DNA from: Crocodylus rhombifer | Lineage: Eukaryota; Chordata; Crocodylia; Crocodylidae | Assembly (NCBI GenBank): GCA_038503035.1 | Contig: JAVSML010024430.1 | Span: 372,001-436,000, forward strand | DNA length: 64,000 bases | Reading direction: 5' to 3' | Shown: piece after piece, positions 1-12,954 of the stretch | Numbering within the stretch: the first letter of the stretch is position 1 | Layout: each line of letters begins with the position of its first letter | Notes under the pieces: model-generated | Database searches by the model: none | Told to the model about the DNA's origin: nothing | What the model saw: only the letters and a program-made list of their open reading frames with translations | Position numbers and translations under genes: made by a program

Positions 1-466
1 GGGCTGCCAAGCCACATTCCCAGGGACAGAAGCTAGTAGAGAAAGCTGGAGGAGAGAGAGGCAGCTTGAAGACTCTGGTGACAGCAGCAGGAAACAGTAA
101 GGGAACAGTGGCTGGACAGGAAGCCTAAGCATCAGACATTAACCCCTCATGGGCTGGAAGTGACCCACAGACTGCCAGTTGGACAGCTCTGAGTTACAGT
201 AACTACCAGGCTGCCCTACAAGCTACAGTACTACTCAGGATGCCCCAGTGTCATACCCCCATTGCCAATATGCTCAAGTCTGTACTCTAAGACTTGCCAG
301 GGGATCTTTGGTGTTGGCTGCCTCAAGATGGTTTGATAGTCTGGCCCATCCTGAAAACCTAAGACATGTATGGTAAACATCTTAGAAGGACTGATGTCAA
401 AGGATTAAATGGATCTTCTAAATGAAGGGCAGTTTCCTGAGTAACTTGGAGGTTGACAGATAGTTA

Positions 467-725
467 AGGAATGTGGAAAGGGGATGGAAATGATAATGCA
501 CTGATAGGCAAGAAAGGAACACTATATAGCTCTGTGCATCCATGTGCTAGCTTGTAATTGGACAGTTCAAAGATGAGCTTTGTATAAAGATGCATGTTTT
601 CTGGACAGCTTTGGTTGTGTGTACCCTGCCTTATTTCCCCTCTGTTAGTTAGACTGACCAACTGTCAATGAATAAAGATTAACTGATTTCTACTTGATGT
701 CTTTGCCTGCTGACACAAGTTATGA
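467..725 (+). repeat. Possible solo LTR
   Basis: A TATA-like 'tgtataaag' near 580 and an AATAAA near 670 lie in the order and distance typical of an LTR, between TG and CA ends. No coding sequence or second copy is seen. Confidence 0.25.
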
Positions 726-1654
726 TTATTGTGCAAAGGGATCTAATCCCCCATCCCAACCCTTGCAAGTCCTCCATTGCCACATATGCAAGGTGGTATA
801 GCTGGTATACCGAAAAACTACCCCTGTTGAGGAGTTTAAACCCTGTACCTGGCATCCCTGCTGGGATTTCTTGGGTACAGGAGATCAAAGTCTCTTGGCA
901 AGGGAAGATGAAGAGAATTTAAAGCCCAACCTCACAAGAGCCTTTTATCTCTTGTTCCTGGCCCCACTAGCAGCTCTACAGGGTGCAGGGTTTTAACTCC
1001 TGGGTAGAGGGGATCCCCTCAGCTCCCCTTGTGAGCATCCTGCAGGACAGTGCTGTAAATCTAAGGATGCCCTGCCGGCCAGTCCTGACAATCATCATGG
1101 TATCTCCTCTGCCAGGTTAGTACAAACTATGCATGGCTCATGATTTACTATATAGTTCATTGGGCTGGGCCTAACCAGAATCAACAGCATTTCAATCCAT
1201 AGTGACCCCACAGGTCAGCACTGCTCAATACGTATGTGCACCCCAGATAACACCCACAAAGGATCCATGCCCTAATTAGCCCTCAACTCATGACTGCAAC
1301 TGGGTATTCCTGTCATGAGTCCTGGGATCCTTCAAAAATTTACATGCAAATGAAGTATAGGACAATCTGGTCCACCTCATTGAGGGCTGGGCCACTCTAT
1401 TTATATGTGACAGGCTGAGAAAGGGTGCAACAGAGGGATTCTGGGTAAACTGTTTGGGGCCCCATTTTATGACGTTTGCCAGACATTTAAAGCTGATGAA
1501 GAAACAGGATCCATTGCAAGTGGGAAAGAAAGGCACAGCTCAGCTGTGGGGGTGAAAAGGAAAGTGAAATGTAGTCAACGTAGTGGTTCACCATGACTTT
1601 AAAAAAAAAAAGTTGGCACTGAGGGGGACTGTGCTCAATGGGCACGACCATATA

Positions 1655-2130
1655 TTAGGAGTGTGCAAAGCAGGCCCCATTCGATTCAGATTCATATTAG
1701 GCCTGAATCAGGGACAGAGATTCAATTCGTTGCTTTGGATCACTGCCCCTGATTCCATTCGGTCAAATCCAAATCTGAAGATTCTAGGCTGATTTGGAGA
1801 ATCAGCAATTTGAACATAGACACAGCTTTAAAAGTTTTTTCTACATACCTCAAGGTACCAGTGCAGCTTGTGAATGCTGTGATGCTGGGGGGCATGGAGC
1901 ATCCCACAGGAGTGTGGGGGTACCTAGAGGTATGTAGAAAAAATATTGAAAGCTCTATATTCCAATCTCCAAATCTTTCCGAATCGCTCTGAATTGATTC
2001 AGAGGGTTCCAATTTGATTCAGAGAGATTAAAGGGTCCTCTTATTCGATTCAGATTCGGAGATTCAGCCACCGAATCAGGCTGCATCTCCACCGAATCAA
2101 ATCAGGGACTGAAGTTTTGCACAGCCCCTG
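1655..2130. mobile_element. Fold-back MITE with gattcagattcgg-type subterminal words
   Basis: Imperfect TIRs (AGGAGTGTGCAAAG and AGGGGCTGTGCAAAAC) enclose arms full of the word GATTCAGATTC(G). The centre is a hairpin: 'ttttttctacatacctcaaggtacc' near 1836-1860 pairs with 'ggtacctagaggtatgtagaaaa' near 1918-1942. The superfamily is not certain. Confidence 0.6.
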
Positions 2131-2346
2131 ATTTGGTAATATATCTTATTCAGATGGGCTGTACTCCTCTCTAGCTTGCTTCTATGGCCTAGGGGAAATA
2201 CCATGACCACTATGTCAGTTTTCCTACTTGCAGGGGAAAACTACTTTCTTGGTGGGGGTAGTATCTATAGTTAACCTTCCACTTTCTCGTCCAGTGGGAA
2301 GATCTTGGCCTTACACCCACTTTATGGAAATGGGAGACTTCTCCCC

Positions 2347-3020
2347 AGCTTGCTCCTTCAGCCATACAGCTGAGTGCAAGCAAAACTCAAGGGCATCCAA
2401 ACCCCAAGCCTCTGGGTTTGGGCCTGCATGTAGGATGCCAGCCAAATGATTTGGAAGGATCTGAAGCTCCAGGCACAGGTGAAGGATGTTTGTTGGTAGT
2501 ACACCCATATGGTTCTTGACTGACTCATGGATTTGGAATTGATTTGGCTGGGAACATAAAACATTTTCCTTTAAAATAAATAAATAAAAAGCTTGCTCCT
2601 GTGGCCTTCAGCTGAGGGCAAGTGAAACTCAGAGGCATCAAAACCCCAAGCTTCCGGGCTTGGGCCAGAATATAGGATGCTTGCTGATGGATTTGGAAGT
2701 ATCTGAAGCTCCAAGCTAAAAAGTCTGGGGTGAAGGATATTTGCTGGTTGGAGCAGCACATATGGTGTTTGAACAACTGAGCTTTGCTTAATCAAAAGTA
2801 TTAGGACCTGATCTCACTAATTTGACCTGGAACATGAAAAGTTTTCCAAAATTAAAAAAAAAAAAAAAAATTTTAAATCTCTGCTTCTTGGCCTCTGGTG
2901 GGCTAAGATCAATTATAGTCACTGCACTGGTCTGGTACCCGAGTCAAAACAGTTTTAGATGGTACTGTGTAATTTGACCTGGAATGTGAAAAAACTTCCA
3001 AAATTAAAAAAAAAAAAATC
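2347..3020 (+). repeat. Degenerate tandem duplication, about 245-bp unit
   Basis: The segments 2347-2545 and 2590-2780 match across their length ('aaaccccaagc.tc.gggttt', 'atttggaag.atctgaagctcca', 'gtgaaggat.tttg'). The following word 'tttgacctggaacatgaaaa' with a poly-A tail recurs near 2820 and 2971. It looks like repeated insertion or duplication of one short unit. Confidence 0.75.
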
Positions 3021-3239
3021 TGTGTTTGCCCAATATGGGCCATGTGTTTTAACAGTCTTACTCAGTGTTGGTTGCATTTAATCAACTTCATAGTTGGCTT
3101 CCATTACTGAGCACATGCTGCTTTTGGCAGCAATTTAATGATACACAATGTATTTAATGAGGTTTCCCCGAATATGAATGCAAGACAAAGGGCTTTTTCT
3201 CCCATGCTGACTGGGGAGAAAACACCTCATTTTGTCTTC

Positions 3240-4240
3240 AAGTAAATATGGTTGTCCCGGGACGTGAGGGACACAAGAATACCCACCAGCAGCTCAGGAA
3301 ACAGCACATGGAGGACAGGAGACAAAATCTGCATGGCTCGTCAGCTGGCTGTTTATACAGCTGCAAACGGCTGGTGACGTCAGCGCTGAATGCTGACCGG
3401 CTGGAATAAAAATGGCGGCGCACACTGCGGAGCCAGTGGAGAGGGAGAGGAGACAGCAACAGATGTCCCTGCAGCAGAGGCAAGCTGGTACACTGGGTCA
3501 GAAGAGTAGGAATGTCCAGGACGGGAGTAAGAAGGAAGAAGAGGGTCATCTAGACGATGCTGCGGATGCAGCTGCAGAGGGACATCAGGATCACCTCGTG
3601 AGGACAACAGGGGATATCCCTGAAGAGATCAGCCCTGGGAGAGAGGGACTGTGAGTGATCCAGGAAAGAGGTGCAGCCAAAGAGAGCATCGCCGCTGGAC
3701 CAAGAGATGCCTTGGAGTAGGCAGGGAACTGAGTGCCTAGGTATAAGGCAACCAGTGTCCCGTTGAAGTGCGGGGGGGGGGGGGGGGAGTTAAAGGGGCA
3801 GCGCGCCCAGTTTTGTGTTGGAGCTTCTTTTTTCTGTTTCTTTTGGTTTTGTTCTTCCCCAAGCTCCAGGGGGATCTGAGGGTAGTGGACCCGCACTGTA
3901 GGCTAGACAGCGTTGGGGCCCGCCCCCGTAGGACCTGGTCGAGGGCCCCAGCAGCAAGATGCCGACCAGCCTGATACCTCTACACAGGAGGCCAGGGTGT
4001 AGGGGTGGCGGAGCCCCGAGAGTAACCACCAGGAGGAACCTTGGGCCAACGAGCATGCCCAATGAACGACCCCAGACACTGAGGTCATCAACTCGTGGCA
4101 GGCGAGCATGGGGTCAAGGAGACAGGCGGAAGTCACGAGCTCAGGCAGAGGCACGAGCCCAAGAGGTACGTAACATCCATCATCCGAGTGAGAGTGGCAC
4201 GAGAGCGACTAGTTGAGTCCTGGCGGCGACAACGGTATTT
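3240..4240 (+). other. GC-rich unresolved segment, probably transposon-derived
   Basis: The stretch is GC- and CpG-rich compared with its surroundings. It contains a pure G run (about 3771-3787), CpG words such as gacgtcagcgctg near 3375, and 'aatggcggcgcac' near 3411. It ends in 'gagtcctggcggcgacaa'. The look is that of an LTR or retroelement 5' region, but no coding domain was recognised. Confidence 0.3.
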
Positions 4241-4418
4241 ATGGCCGAACCGAAATATGTCACTGGGTTTTTTTTTCTTTTTTCGATATGACAGAAACAA
4301 TATGTGGTACCTCTGGTTAGCACAGTCTGACCTCTCATTATTTTAATTAGTGATACAGTACCTGTAACAATACCACCTAATGACAGCATTGTTACATTTG
4401 CATCATGTCTCACTATTA

Positions 4419-4973
4419 CAGGCAGTCCTCAGACTTACAACACAATTGGCTACTGAAAACCACCTCTTAAGTCAAAACCTTGCAACTTGCAACCGATTTC
4501 CCATAGGAAACAATATTGTATATGGGAGATTGGTTCCTGAACCAAGGCCCAATACCCTATTTTCACCAAAAATAACCCAGAATTTTGTACTCAATCAATT
4601 ATAAATGAGTAATATAGATACAATAATGTATTTATATTGTAAACAGCAATCATACTGATTTGGAAGGACTTCTTTGAGGTGACTTTGCTGGACGTTTTGA
4701 AGGACTCTTGGTTGCAAGTTTTGAAGGGTTCTTGGCTGCAGGTTTTTCTGGAGTTTTGTCTGCTTTCTTACAGGAAGTATCCAAGGAAGTTTGGACAGAT
4801 GTTTTCCAGGGAGCTGGGCAATGCAGTGAACATATTCGCTGGTGTAGCCTGGCATCGGATCAAGCGTTGTAAAGTCAAAACTGACATCAGAAAGTTGAAA
4901 TAGGGTGTCATTTTATAAACGTTTTAAGTGCAAAACGTTGTAACACAAAATGTTGCAAGTCAAGGACTGCCTG
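4419..4973. mobile_element. pogo/Tigger-like MITE
   Basis: The terminal inverted repeats are CAGGCAGTCCTCAGACTTAC and CAGGCAGTCCTTGACTTGCA, flanked by TA on both sides (4417-4418 and 4974-4975). TA target sites are typical of Tc1/mariner and pogo elements. There is no transposase frame. Confidence 0.85.
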
Positions 4974-4999
4974 TACACTTATTTTCATCAACTACTGTC

Positions 5000-6234
5000 A
5001 CCATCTTCACCATACCTCAAGTGATATATATATATTAGGGAAGACAAACACTTAGATTATAATATCACTGCTGGGGATCATAAATTGTTGTTTTCTTTGG
5101 ACAGTATGGGGCTAACCATTTTAATTTGTTTTCTATTTTCAATACTTGTGAAAAAATTATGTTGGCACAAAGCCCAAGCAAATAGTCATCTGTACTTCTT
5201 GTTGTGCCACAAATAGTATCAACTTGTGCTGCTTTATCGCAGCTGACATATGTTTGGGGCAAGTAAGCACAGTTAGCCTGGAGCTGCCCACACTCTCCAG
5301 CCACCCCAGGTAGGCTCTTCCAGAGCTTCAGGGGCCTGACCCTGCACGCCCTAGAAATTCCTATTCCTGAGACATGCAAAATCCAGCTTCTGAAGCACCT
5401 GCCTGAGTTTCCCGGTTTGGGATTCCCTAGATACCCATCAACACTCCGACATGGTCCCAGGACTGGTGGCCACCTGACTTTGAAGTCTCAGTTCTGGGAT
5501 CACACCAGAGCCCCCTTTCCCCGCCTACATAGACATGCCCCAGAGATTCCAATGTTGTCTGTTGTCTAGCAGGATCAACAAGCAGGATAATGGAGGCATG
5601 TGATTCACGCAATAAAGCAGACCAATTGTACTGGAACAAATCCTGGCACAACTGATTTCCTTCACTGGGTGACATCTATTTATTCACTAAATGACAGTAT
5701 CCTTGTCCACCTCTTTTTTCTCCTTCATTTCCCTTCCCCCATACCTTCTCCAATTGAAAGAAAAAGAAAGTTAATATATTGCTTATTATCTAATGTGCTT
5801 GGAGGTTAAGTGGCTCAATCTGAAAAGCTTTTCAAAAATTTATGAAGGTTTGCAGTACTTACTTGAAAATATTTTTTCTTCTCAAAAGTTTAACTGGGCG
5901 AATTCCACTGTATGCCCATCTCTTCTGTAACTATTATTCTGCATTAAATACAGAGTCATAGTGACTCATCCACCCCTTTGTAAAGCCAATGCTGGGTTAC
6001 TGCAGTGGGCTACATTTATGAGTGGCTTTTGAGAAGCATCTGGAAATTCTGCTAGTACAGAATGCAATAACCCAGTTACAAGATGTGTCACCCATTATGT
6101 GAAGTTTAAGCAACACAGGAATTCTATGTATCACTTAGAATTTGTTTTAAAAAAAGAAAAGGAGAGGGTGTTGCAAATAATTTACTTGATAACCAATGGG
6201 GGGAAAATATTTTCTAGATATTAGTCAAACAATT
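5000..6234. other. No gene recognised
   Basis: Ordinary AT-rich intergenic sequence. No splice-framed exon or known repeat end was recognised. Confidence 0.5.
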
Positions 6235-6930
6235 CTGGAACTGCAGAAAAGGACCCGGGAATTAGAGGACAGTACAATAAATAAGAGTCAACAGTGTGCC
6301 CTTGTTACAAAGAAGGCTAATGGCATACTGGGTTGAGTTAGTAGGAGCACTGCCAGATTGAGGCAAGTGTTTATTTCCCTCTATTCAGCACTTGTGAGGC
6401 CACATCTGGAATACTGTGTCCAGTTTTGAGCCTCCCACTACATAAATGGTGTGGACAAATTAGAGAGAGTACAGTGGGCGGTGGGGGGCAGGCAACAAAA
6501 ATGGTTTGGAGGCTGGGGCACATGACTTCTGAGGAGACGCTGAGGGAACTGGATTTATTTAATCTGGAGAAGAGAAGACTGAAGGGAGACTCAATAGCAG
6601 CCTGCAACTACCTGAAGTGGGGTTCAAAAGAGGATGGTGCTGGACTGTTCTCAGTGGTGACAGATGACAGAACAAGAAGCAATGATCTCAAGTTGCAGCA
6701 TGGGAAGTTTAGGTTAAATATTAGGAAAAAAAACCTCTCTTACTAGGATTTGTAATAAAACACTGAAACAGGTTACCCAGAGAGGTTGTAGACTCTCCAT
6801 CATTGGAGGTTTTTAAAACCCAGCTAGACACAGCCTTGTCTGAGATGATCTATTTGGGGCTGGTCCTGCTTTGAACAGGTAGATGACCTCCTGAGGTCTC
6901 TTCCGCCCTAATTTTTTATGATTCTATGAA
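6235..6930 (+). mobile_element. Older CR1 3' fragment
   Basis: The segment holds the CR1 C-terminal region (LRELDLFNLEKRRLKGDSIA) and ends 'gtctcttccgccctaattttttatgattctatga'. This is a different, older CR1 subfamily from the copy at 58240. Confidence 0.85.
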
Positions 6931-9164
6931 CTGGATAAATTATTTAAAAATATTTGCAAAGACCTTTTCCAATGAAAATGCCAGAATAAATTGAATAATT
7001 TATTGTGAATAATTTGCCCAATCAACCAATAACCTTGAAACATGCTTATTTAAAAGAACAATCAGAGATGCTGTATAAATTTAGCGAAGCACATCCAGCT
7101 CCAAGTTATCAATTGTTTGTTTGCTTTACACTATTTAAAGAAATAACATTAGCCCTTTCACCTGAACCAAGTCATTTTTTTCTTTTCATACCCCTCGGAT
7201 TGTTACGAGTGACGTGCTTCTGTGAGCAAACAATCTTTGTAAGTTTTCTATGAAAGGTTTGCTAAAGGGCAATTAGGGGAAAACAGGGGAAAACCCTTCA
7301 AAGCATACTTTGATTTCCTTTTGGCACTGAGTACCATGGACCATGAATACAATAACAATAATAATATATCCATGAACATAATATCAGCTACATTTCAATC
7401 AAAAGCACTTTCAAATTCTGAACTAAAAATATGCCAAACCTTAGAATCTGGCCCAGATTTTTTTTTCAGAGTTACAACTGAAGTAGGGAGTGCAAAACCA
7501 CATTTACAGTCTCCAATTCTTGGATCTAACCACTGCTATCTTTGTTACATTAGCTCAGCTTGGAGCACCCTTTAGCTACCTCTGCCTCTCTGAATGAAAA
7601 AAATGACAATTGAGCTAGTAAAGTCCTATCTGTAGATAATAAACTCTCCCAGATGCCTAGGAAAAAAACCACAAGAGAGGACAGTCAATGGACTGGCTAA
7701 CAACCACTAAAGTTTCAAATTCAAAATACAAGTTCAAAATACAAGGCCAAGAAAATGGCAGGAGCAAAAGTTATTTGCAGGATAAAACCAAATTCTGGTT
7801 CTGCTAGCGTCAGCCAGGGTTTTGTTATTTAGTGATTTCAGTGGGAACAGAATTTGGTCCACTTGCAATATATGAAGCAAGAAAAGTAAAGCTAAAGTAG
7901 AACATGTTCAAAATAGCTTCTCCAAACTGCTCAGAAGCAGATACATAAGAAAGACCCTTTAGCTGTTAGAGGAAAAGGAAGCAGCATTCACATATTGTAA
8001 GACTGTATGCTTTGCTCCTTTTATGTAAAAACTAGGGCATAATTCTCTGCTATATCTTAACCTGCTACAGTCGTTTTCACCAGTGCAAAGTGAATCTTAA
8101 CAACTACAATTATAATCTCACATTTTGCAGATTTGTACATGACTATCCATGGGGGGGGGGCGGTGGTCAGTGGAATCAAGCTCCCAGTGTCCAGTCTTAT
8201 TGAAAATTACTAAGTCTCACTGCTTCAGCAGCTGGACACACTTTTCTAGGTAGTTTCTTGAAGCCTTAACTGCTCTTAACTGAATTTTGAGTCTTTTCTT
8301 AATGCCCCTTTCTCTTCCTCTTCAGAGAATCAGCTGCAAGATTAAGCACTGAGAAAATGGAAGACAGTAGCACCTCATTCATCACTTAGTTCTTGAGAAG
8401 CCCTGGAACCCATGGTACCATTACAGCTCTAGCTCTTTGGTCTGTCAGCCACAAGTGCTCAGTCAAACTCCTTTCACCAGCACTGAAAAGCATGTATTGT
8501 CCTTATTATATTTGTATTAGTGTAAAATCCAGAAAACCTAGCCATGAATTGTTTTTAAATCACCTTCAAACACGTTTTAACCCCTTCAAAACTAAATCCA
8601 TAAAGGAAGAGTGCACCATTTACCATAATGCTGTTGTTGTGTCCAGCGACAGTATTATTACTTCTGCCAAATAAGCAAACTTTTGAGTTATTCAGTTCTT
8701 TCATGGCACAGGCAAATGCAAGGCAAAATAATAAAATGCATAAATAATTTTGTTGATAACACAGGCTATTGAACGTTTTGTTGTCTTAATCAAGCAGTAA
8801 GATTACGAACCTCTTTTAGGTTCGAAGAAGGGGGGTGGAAAACACATCCTAATGGAATAGGCTTTGTAGTTTGAAATGATATGAGTAAACACAGATCAGA
8901 AAGAAATTCAACAGGCTTTGATGCGCCTAAAAATGCAGATGAGAGCTCTTCAGTCTTCTGATAATGCAGGCCTCTCTCCCTCCTTCTCAGACCATTTCCC
9001 TCATTATAGTCCTTATTCATATTAATTTAGAAAGGCTATGTTACATCTGAGTAGTTGCATTTCAAACACAGAGATTGCATTCAATAAATGGTGGTTCAAC
9101 TTGACCATATGGCATAGGCTGCCAACCTGAAGACTAACTAGTAAGGAAATAAACCACTGGCTCT
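6931..9164. other. No gene recognised
   Basis: AT-rich intergenic DNA with a G run near 8151-8161. Short open frames have no recognisable motif. Confidence 0.55.
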
Positions 9165-9428
9165 TCAAGGGGTCACAAGCCGGCAGACGGTAGGTTTAGG
9201 TTAGATATCAGGAGGCGCTACTTCACAGTCAGGGCGGCTAGGGTCTGGAACCAGCTTCCAAGAGAAGTGGTGCAGGCTCCTACCCTGGGGGTGTTTAAGA
9301 GGAGGTTAGATGAACATCTTGCTGGGGTTATTTGACCCCAATATTCTTTCCTGCCATGGCAGGGGGTCGGACTAGATGATCTGCTCAGGTCCCTTCCGAC
9401 CCTAGAAACTATGAAACTATGAAATTAT
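9165..9428 (+). mobile_element. CR1 3' end fragment
   Basis: The fragment runs from 'ggtcacaagccggcagacgg' to 'gaccctagaaactatgaaac' and a short (ctatgaaa) repeat. It closely matches the 3' end of the copy at 62440-62690. Confidence 0.9.
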
Positions 9429-10429
9429 AAGAGAAATCTCAGAGGTACTTTCAAGAGGTTACGTAAGGACACAGGCTTCCCTAATTAAAACAATTCCACA
9501 TGTTCAATTCATTATTTATAGATTGCAAACAGTTCTGGAATAGAGAAGGCAGAAAATTCTTCTCTCTGTACATTATTTAAATACCAGTGAGGTTCCTAAG
9601 TGAAATGAATTTGCAGAACTGTACTCAAAATGCAGAACTCTGCCTCACAAATCATCTCCCCTTTGTACCACTGAAGAATTACCACATGCACTAGATGCTC
9701 TCCTTAGTTCAGCAGAGTTCAAATCAGAATTCATGGGGGCCAAGGTGTGGTTCAGCACACAAACACCTGATGCTGAGATAGGGCACTTATGTATGAATAC
9801 AGTAAATTAGATCAAAGACTTTTGATATAAGAAAAAAAAAAATCATTGTCCAATCATTGATACTCAACAGCAATGACAGACCAGATCACATAAAGGTCAA
9901 GCTGAGAGATTTAATACAGAACATAATGTCCAAGGTTAGCAAACCCTGCTCATTTTGCTCCATTCTTATGACAGAACATGTTACATCTCAGCCTCCTCTC
10001 TTTTTATTTCATTACATTTTGCCTACCATTAGACGTAGGACAACTTTGTAATGGGACAAATCTAATTAGCATGCATCAAAGAAAGTCTTTCTTAAATGTA
10101 GCTGTTAATGAGCTCCAGCTGTCTGATTAAGAGGTTCTGCTTTTAGTTTCAGTTTGCACAACATTTCATTTAGGAGAAATACAGTATAATGTTACAAAAA
10201 GTTAATCTTTGCTGCAGTCTTCAGAGAAAGAAAAGGTTAATTGTGAGCACATACATAACAAAATCTATTTAACAAGGAGACAGGAGTATAGGTCAGAACA
10301 GGAAGTAAAGGGGTTTAAGAATGTTTAGATAAATTATACGTATTCAAGTCAGCAGCGCCTAGTAAAATTCACTCCAGCGTACTTGAGGTCCTAGCTAAGT
10401 CTGTCTTTGAACCTTTGGTGAATATCTTT

Positions 10430-11130
10430 GTGAACTCATGACCGTTAGTTGAGGTCCTAGATAAATGGAGAAGGACACACTTTGTACCTTATCTTTAAAA
10501 ACAGTATGGAAGAAGGACCTGGGTAATTACAAACTGGCCAACCTAACTTCAGTGCCCAGATAGAAATCTGAAAAAAAAATATTTAGAGAGTAACCAACAT
10601 GGATGTCTCAAAAACAAACTGATCAAACCAACCTAATTTCCTTCTTTGACAGGATAAAGGAACTAATGGATAATATAAAAGCAGCAGATGTGAAATAACT
10701 TGACTTAGTCATCTGGGACAGGGTCAAAGCCTTATTATTCTCATAAGCAAACCAGGGAACTCAGTGGTTCCCAAGAGGCTTGGACCAACAGGCCACTGTC
10801 ATCCTTCTCAAATTTTTATTTGAGAGGAGTTCTGTTGAGATCTGTGGACTACTTACCATGACCACAGTTTGAGAATTAACAGTCTAAATGAAAACATAAG
10901 GACTTTATGCAACTGACTGAAAACCCATATTGAAAGATTGGTTTTTGGTCATTTACTGTAAAACTGGGAAGGCACTTCATGTGAGACCTAGTTCTCCTTA
11001 CTGTTTTCATTAAAGATTTCAATGAGAGAACAGGTAATTATATTCATAAAATTCACTGATAACATCAAACTGAGAGGGGTTTCAAGTGCTCTGGAGGTCA
11101 GGATCAGAATCAGAATCATCTCAATAAGTA
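10430..11130 (+). mobile_element. Degraded CR1 RT fragment
   Basis: Weak but ordered CR1 similarity is visible: 'acctgggtaattacaaactg' (DLGNYK), the INQHG..KNKL region, and 'ttcactgataacatcaaact' (the ADD box region). It breaks off near a purine repeat (cagaatcagaatc). Two later pieces at 12955-13060 and 13265-13510 appear to continue the same insertion. Confidence 0.6.
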
Positions 11131-11229
11131 GAAGAAGTTATCAAAAAAAAAAATCAACAAGAAGAAATTCAAGACAAACAGAATACTAACTTTAGTAATA
11201 TTACAAAATAGGGAATAACTGGCTAGGCA

Positions 11230-11480
11230 GTAGCCTTGAAGCAACCCACTCACTCTGCCAGCCCTCCAATCCCTGCTGCACCTGGCCCCATCCCCCACCT
11301 GTCCCCTCCCCCAAGGCCCCTGATCACTTTTCTGCCCAGTCCCACCCCCTGCCTGCCTCCCAGACCCCCCCGATCACTTTCCTGCCCAGCGCCAGCCCCC
11401 ACCATCCCTGCCCTACCTGGCCCCAGCCCCCCCAGGCCCCTGATCCCTGCCCCACCCCCAGCATCCTAACAGTTTAAAAC
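11230..11480 (+). repeat. C-rich low-complexity tract
   Basis: The plus strand is a long run of Cs broken by short words such as 'cctgcc' and 'gatcac'. Words like 'ccctgatcactttcctgccc' recur two or three times, indicating a degenerate minisatellite. Confidence 0.7.
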
Positions 11481-11510
11481 AAAACAAAACAAAACAAAAA
11501 ACCCCAGCAC
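11480..11510 (+). repeat. (AAAAC)n simple repeat
   Basis: Several perfect 'aaaac' units follow a C-rich tract. It may be the tail of an inserted element. Confidence 0.8.
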
Positions 11511-11864
11511 TTACCAGTAGTTCAGCTGCCATCTGTATCACTGCCCCACCCCGCACAGCACGGGGTAGAGGGACAGCCCCAGCCTGGGCCCTCCTGCCTC
11601 CCACTGCCCTGTGCTGTTTTGGGGGGCTCTGCCAGGAGGCCCCAGAGCCCCTGCTCCTGAGGTAAGTAGAGTCTTTTATTTTCGGGGGAGGGGGGCGTTT
11701 TTTTCTTTTTAAAGTGACAGTGCCTGGGGTTGGGGGGCAGCCATGGGGCCCTGGGGGTGCAAGTTGGGGCATGGGGTCAGGCAGGGCAGCCATTGGGGGA
11801 GGTCTGGGGAAGTGGGGGGTGGGACAGCAGCAGGTGGCAGGGGATGGGGCATGTGGGCCTTGCA

Positions 11865-11972
11865 GGGGGGTGTGGTAGCCCCTGCGGGGGCCATTTGGCC
11901 CCTGTTGGGGGGCCATAACCCCTGTATGGGGCTGTAGCCTCTGTGGGGGTGCTGTAACCCCTGTGGGATGGC
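11865..11972 (+). repeat. Degenerate 22-bp G-rich minisatellite
   Basis: About five units of the form 'cc.taacccctgt.ggggg' follow each other. The G runs could form quadruplexes. Confidence 0.7.
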
Positions 11973-12954
11973 AGAAAAATATATATTCATGTTTCATGAA
12001 TACATATATGTAGAGTTCACTTTATTATGATGATGATAGAGACACTGGTAGGCTTCCACATTGCTTTAACAATATCAAAAAAACATTGCCCAACTGATGC
12101 TGTCTGTCTCACTCTCTCTCTCTTTATAGTGGTCTTTTTTAATCAGGGATTTTTCAGTTTTCCAATACGGAACACCAGAAGTCCTGCTAGTGAGGCCAGT
12201 GGCAGGACCCTGCCTGCTCAGAGCTGGCACCTTGTACCCAGCTGGCTGTGGCTAACCTCTTGGCCAAATGGGACCAGGAGGACATATTTTGACAGTTCAA
12301 AGCAGGCCACCACACTCAGAACATCTTCCAAGCGATAGCTGCCCAGATGGCCAGGCAGGGGGCACATGTGGCAGTAGTACTGCACAGAGGCCAACTCTTT
12401 AGCCACAGTCCACTGGCAGCTGGCCCAGAGGGGCAGATGCCTCTACTGGCCGTGCAGTAGGTCACATCCAGGCAGCAGCCCCCACTGCCAGACTGCTGCA
12501 GTGGGTAGAGGGTGCAGGGAACTCTCAGGGCTGCTTCAGGAATCCAGCTGGCACAAGGGGTAGTGTTCCCAGGTACCAACTGGCCAGGCCCCAGAAGTAC
12601 CTGAGAGCGAGTAGCCCTGAGCTACTTGCCAGGGCAGCTTTTTATACTGCTAGGCCAGGACAAAGGCAGCTTTTTATATTGCTGGGGACAGCACAGGTGG
12701 TAGCCCTAGGCTCTAGCTCCGCCTGGCTACAGATCTTGGAGGAGCCAGGCAAGGTTATTTTGCCCCAAGTGGCACAATTTGCTCTACAACAAAGTGCACA
12801 TCCAAGCACGTGCACTGAGACAAAAAGCCCCGCTCATTTGCACCACTTCTATTTAAGCTGCTGCAAGTGCATGTGCTTCCATGTCTGGATGTGCCCAGTG
12901 GGTGTAAAAACTATTTTGCCTTACTTGGGGCTGGCAAGATGTCAGCTGAAGTTA

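Noticed and set aside
11413..11997. 194-codon minus-strand Pro-rich frame
   Set aside because: It follows from a G-rich low-complexity tract and minisatellite, with no start context or homology.
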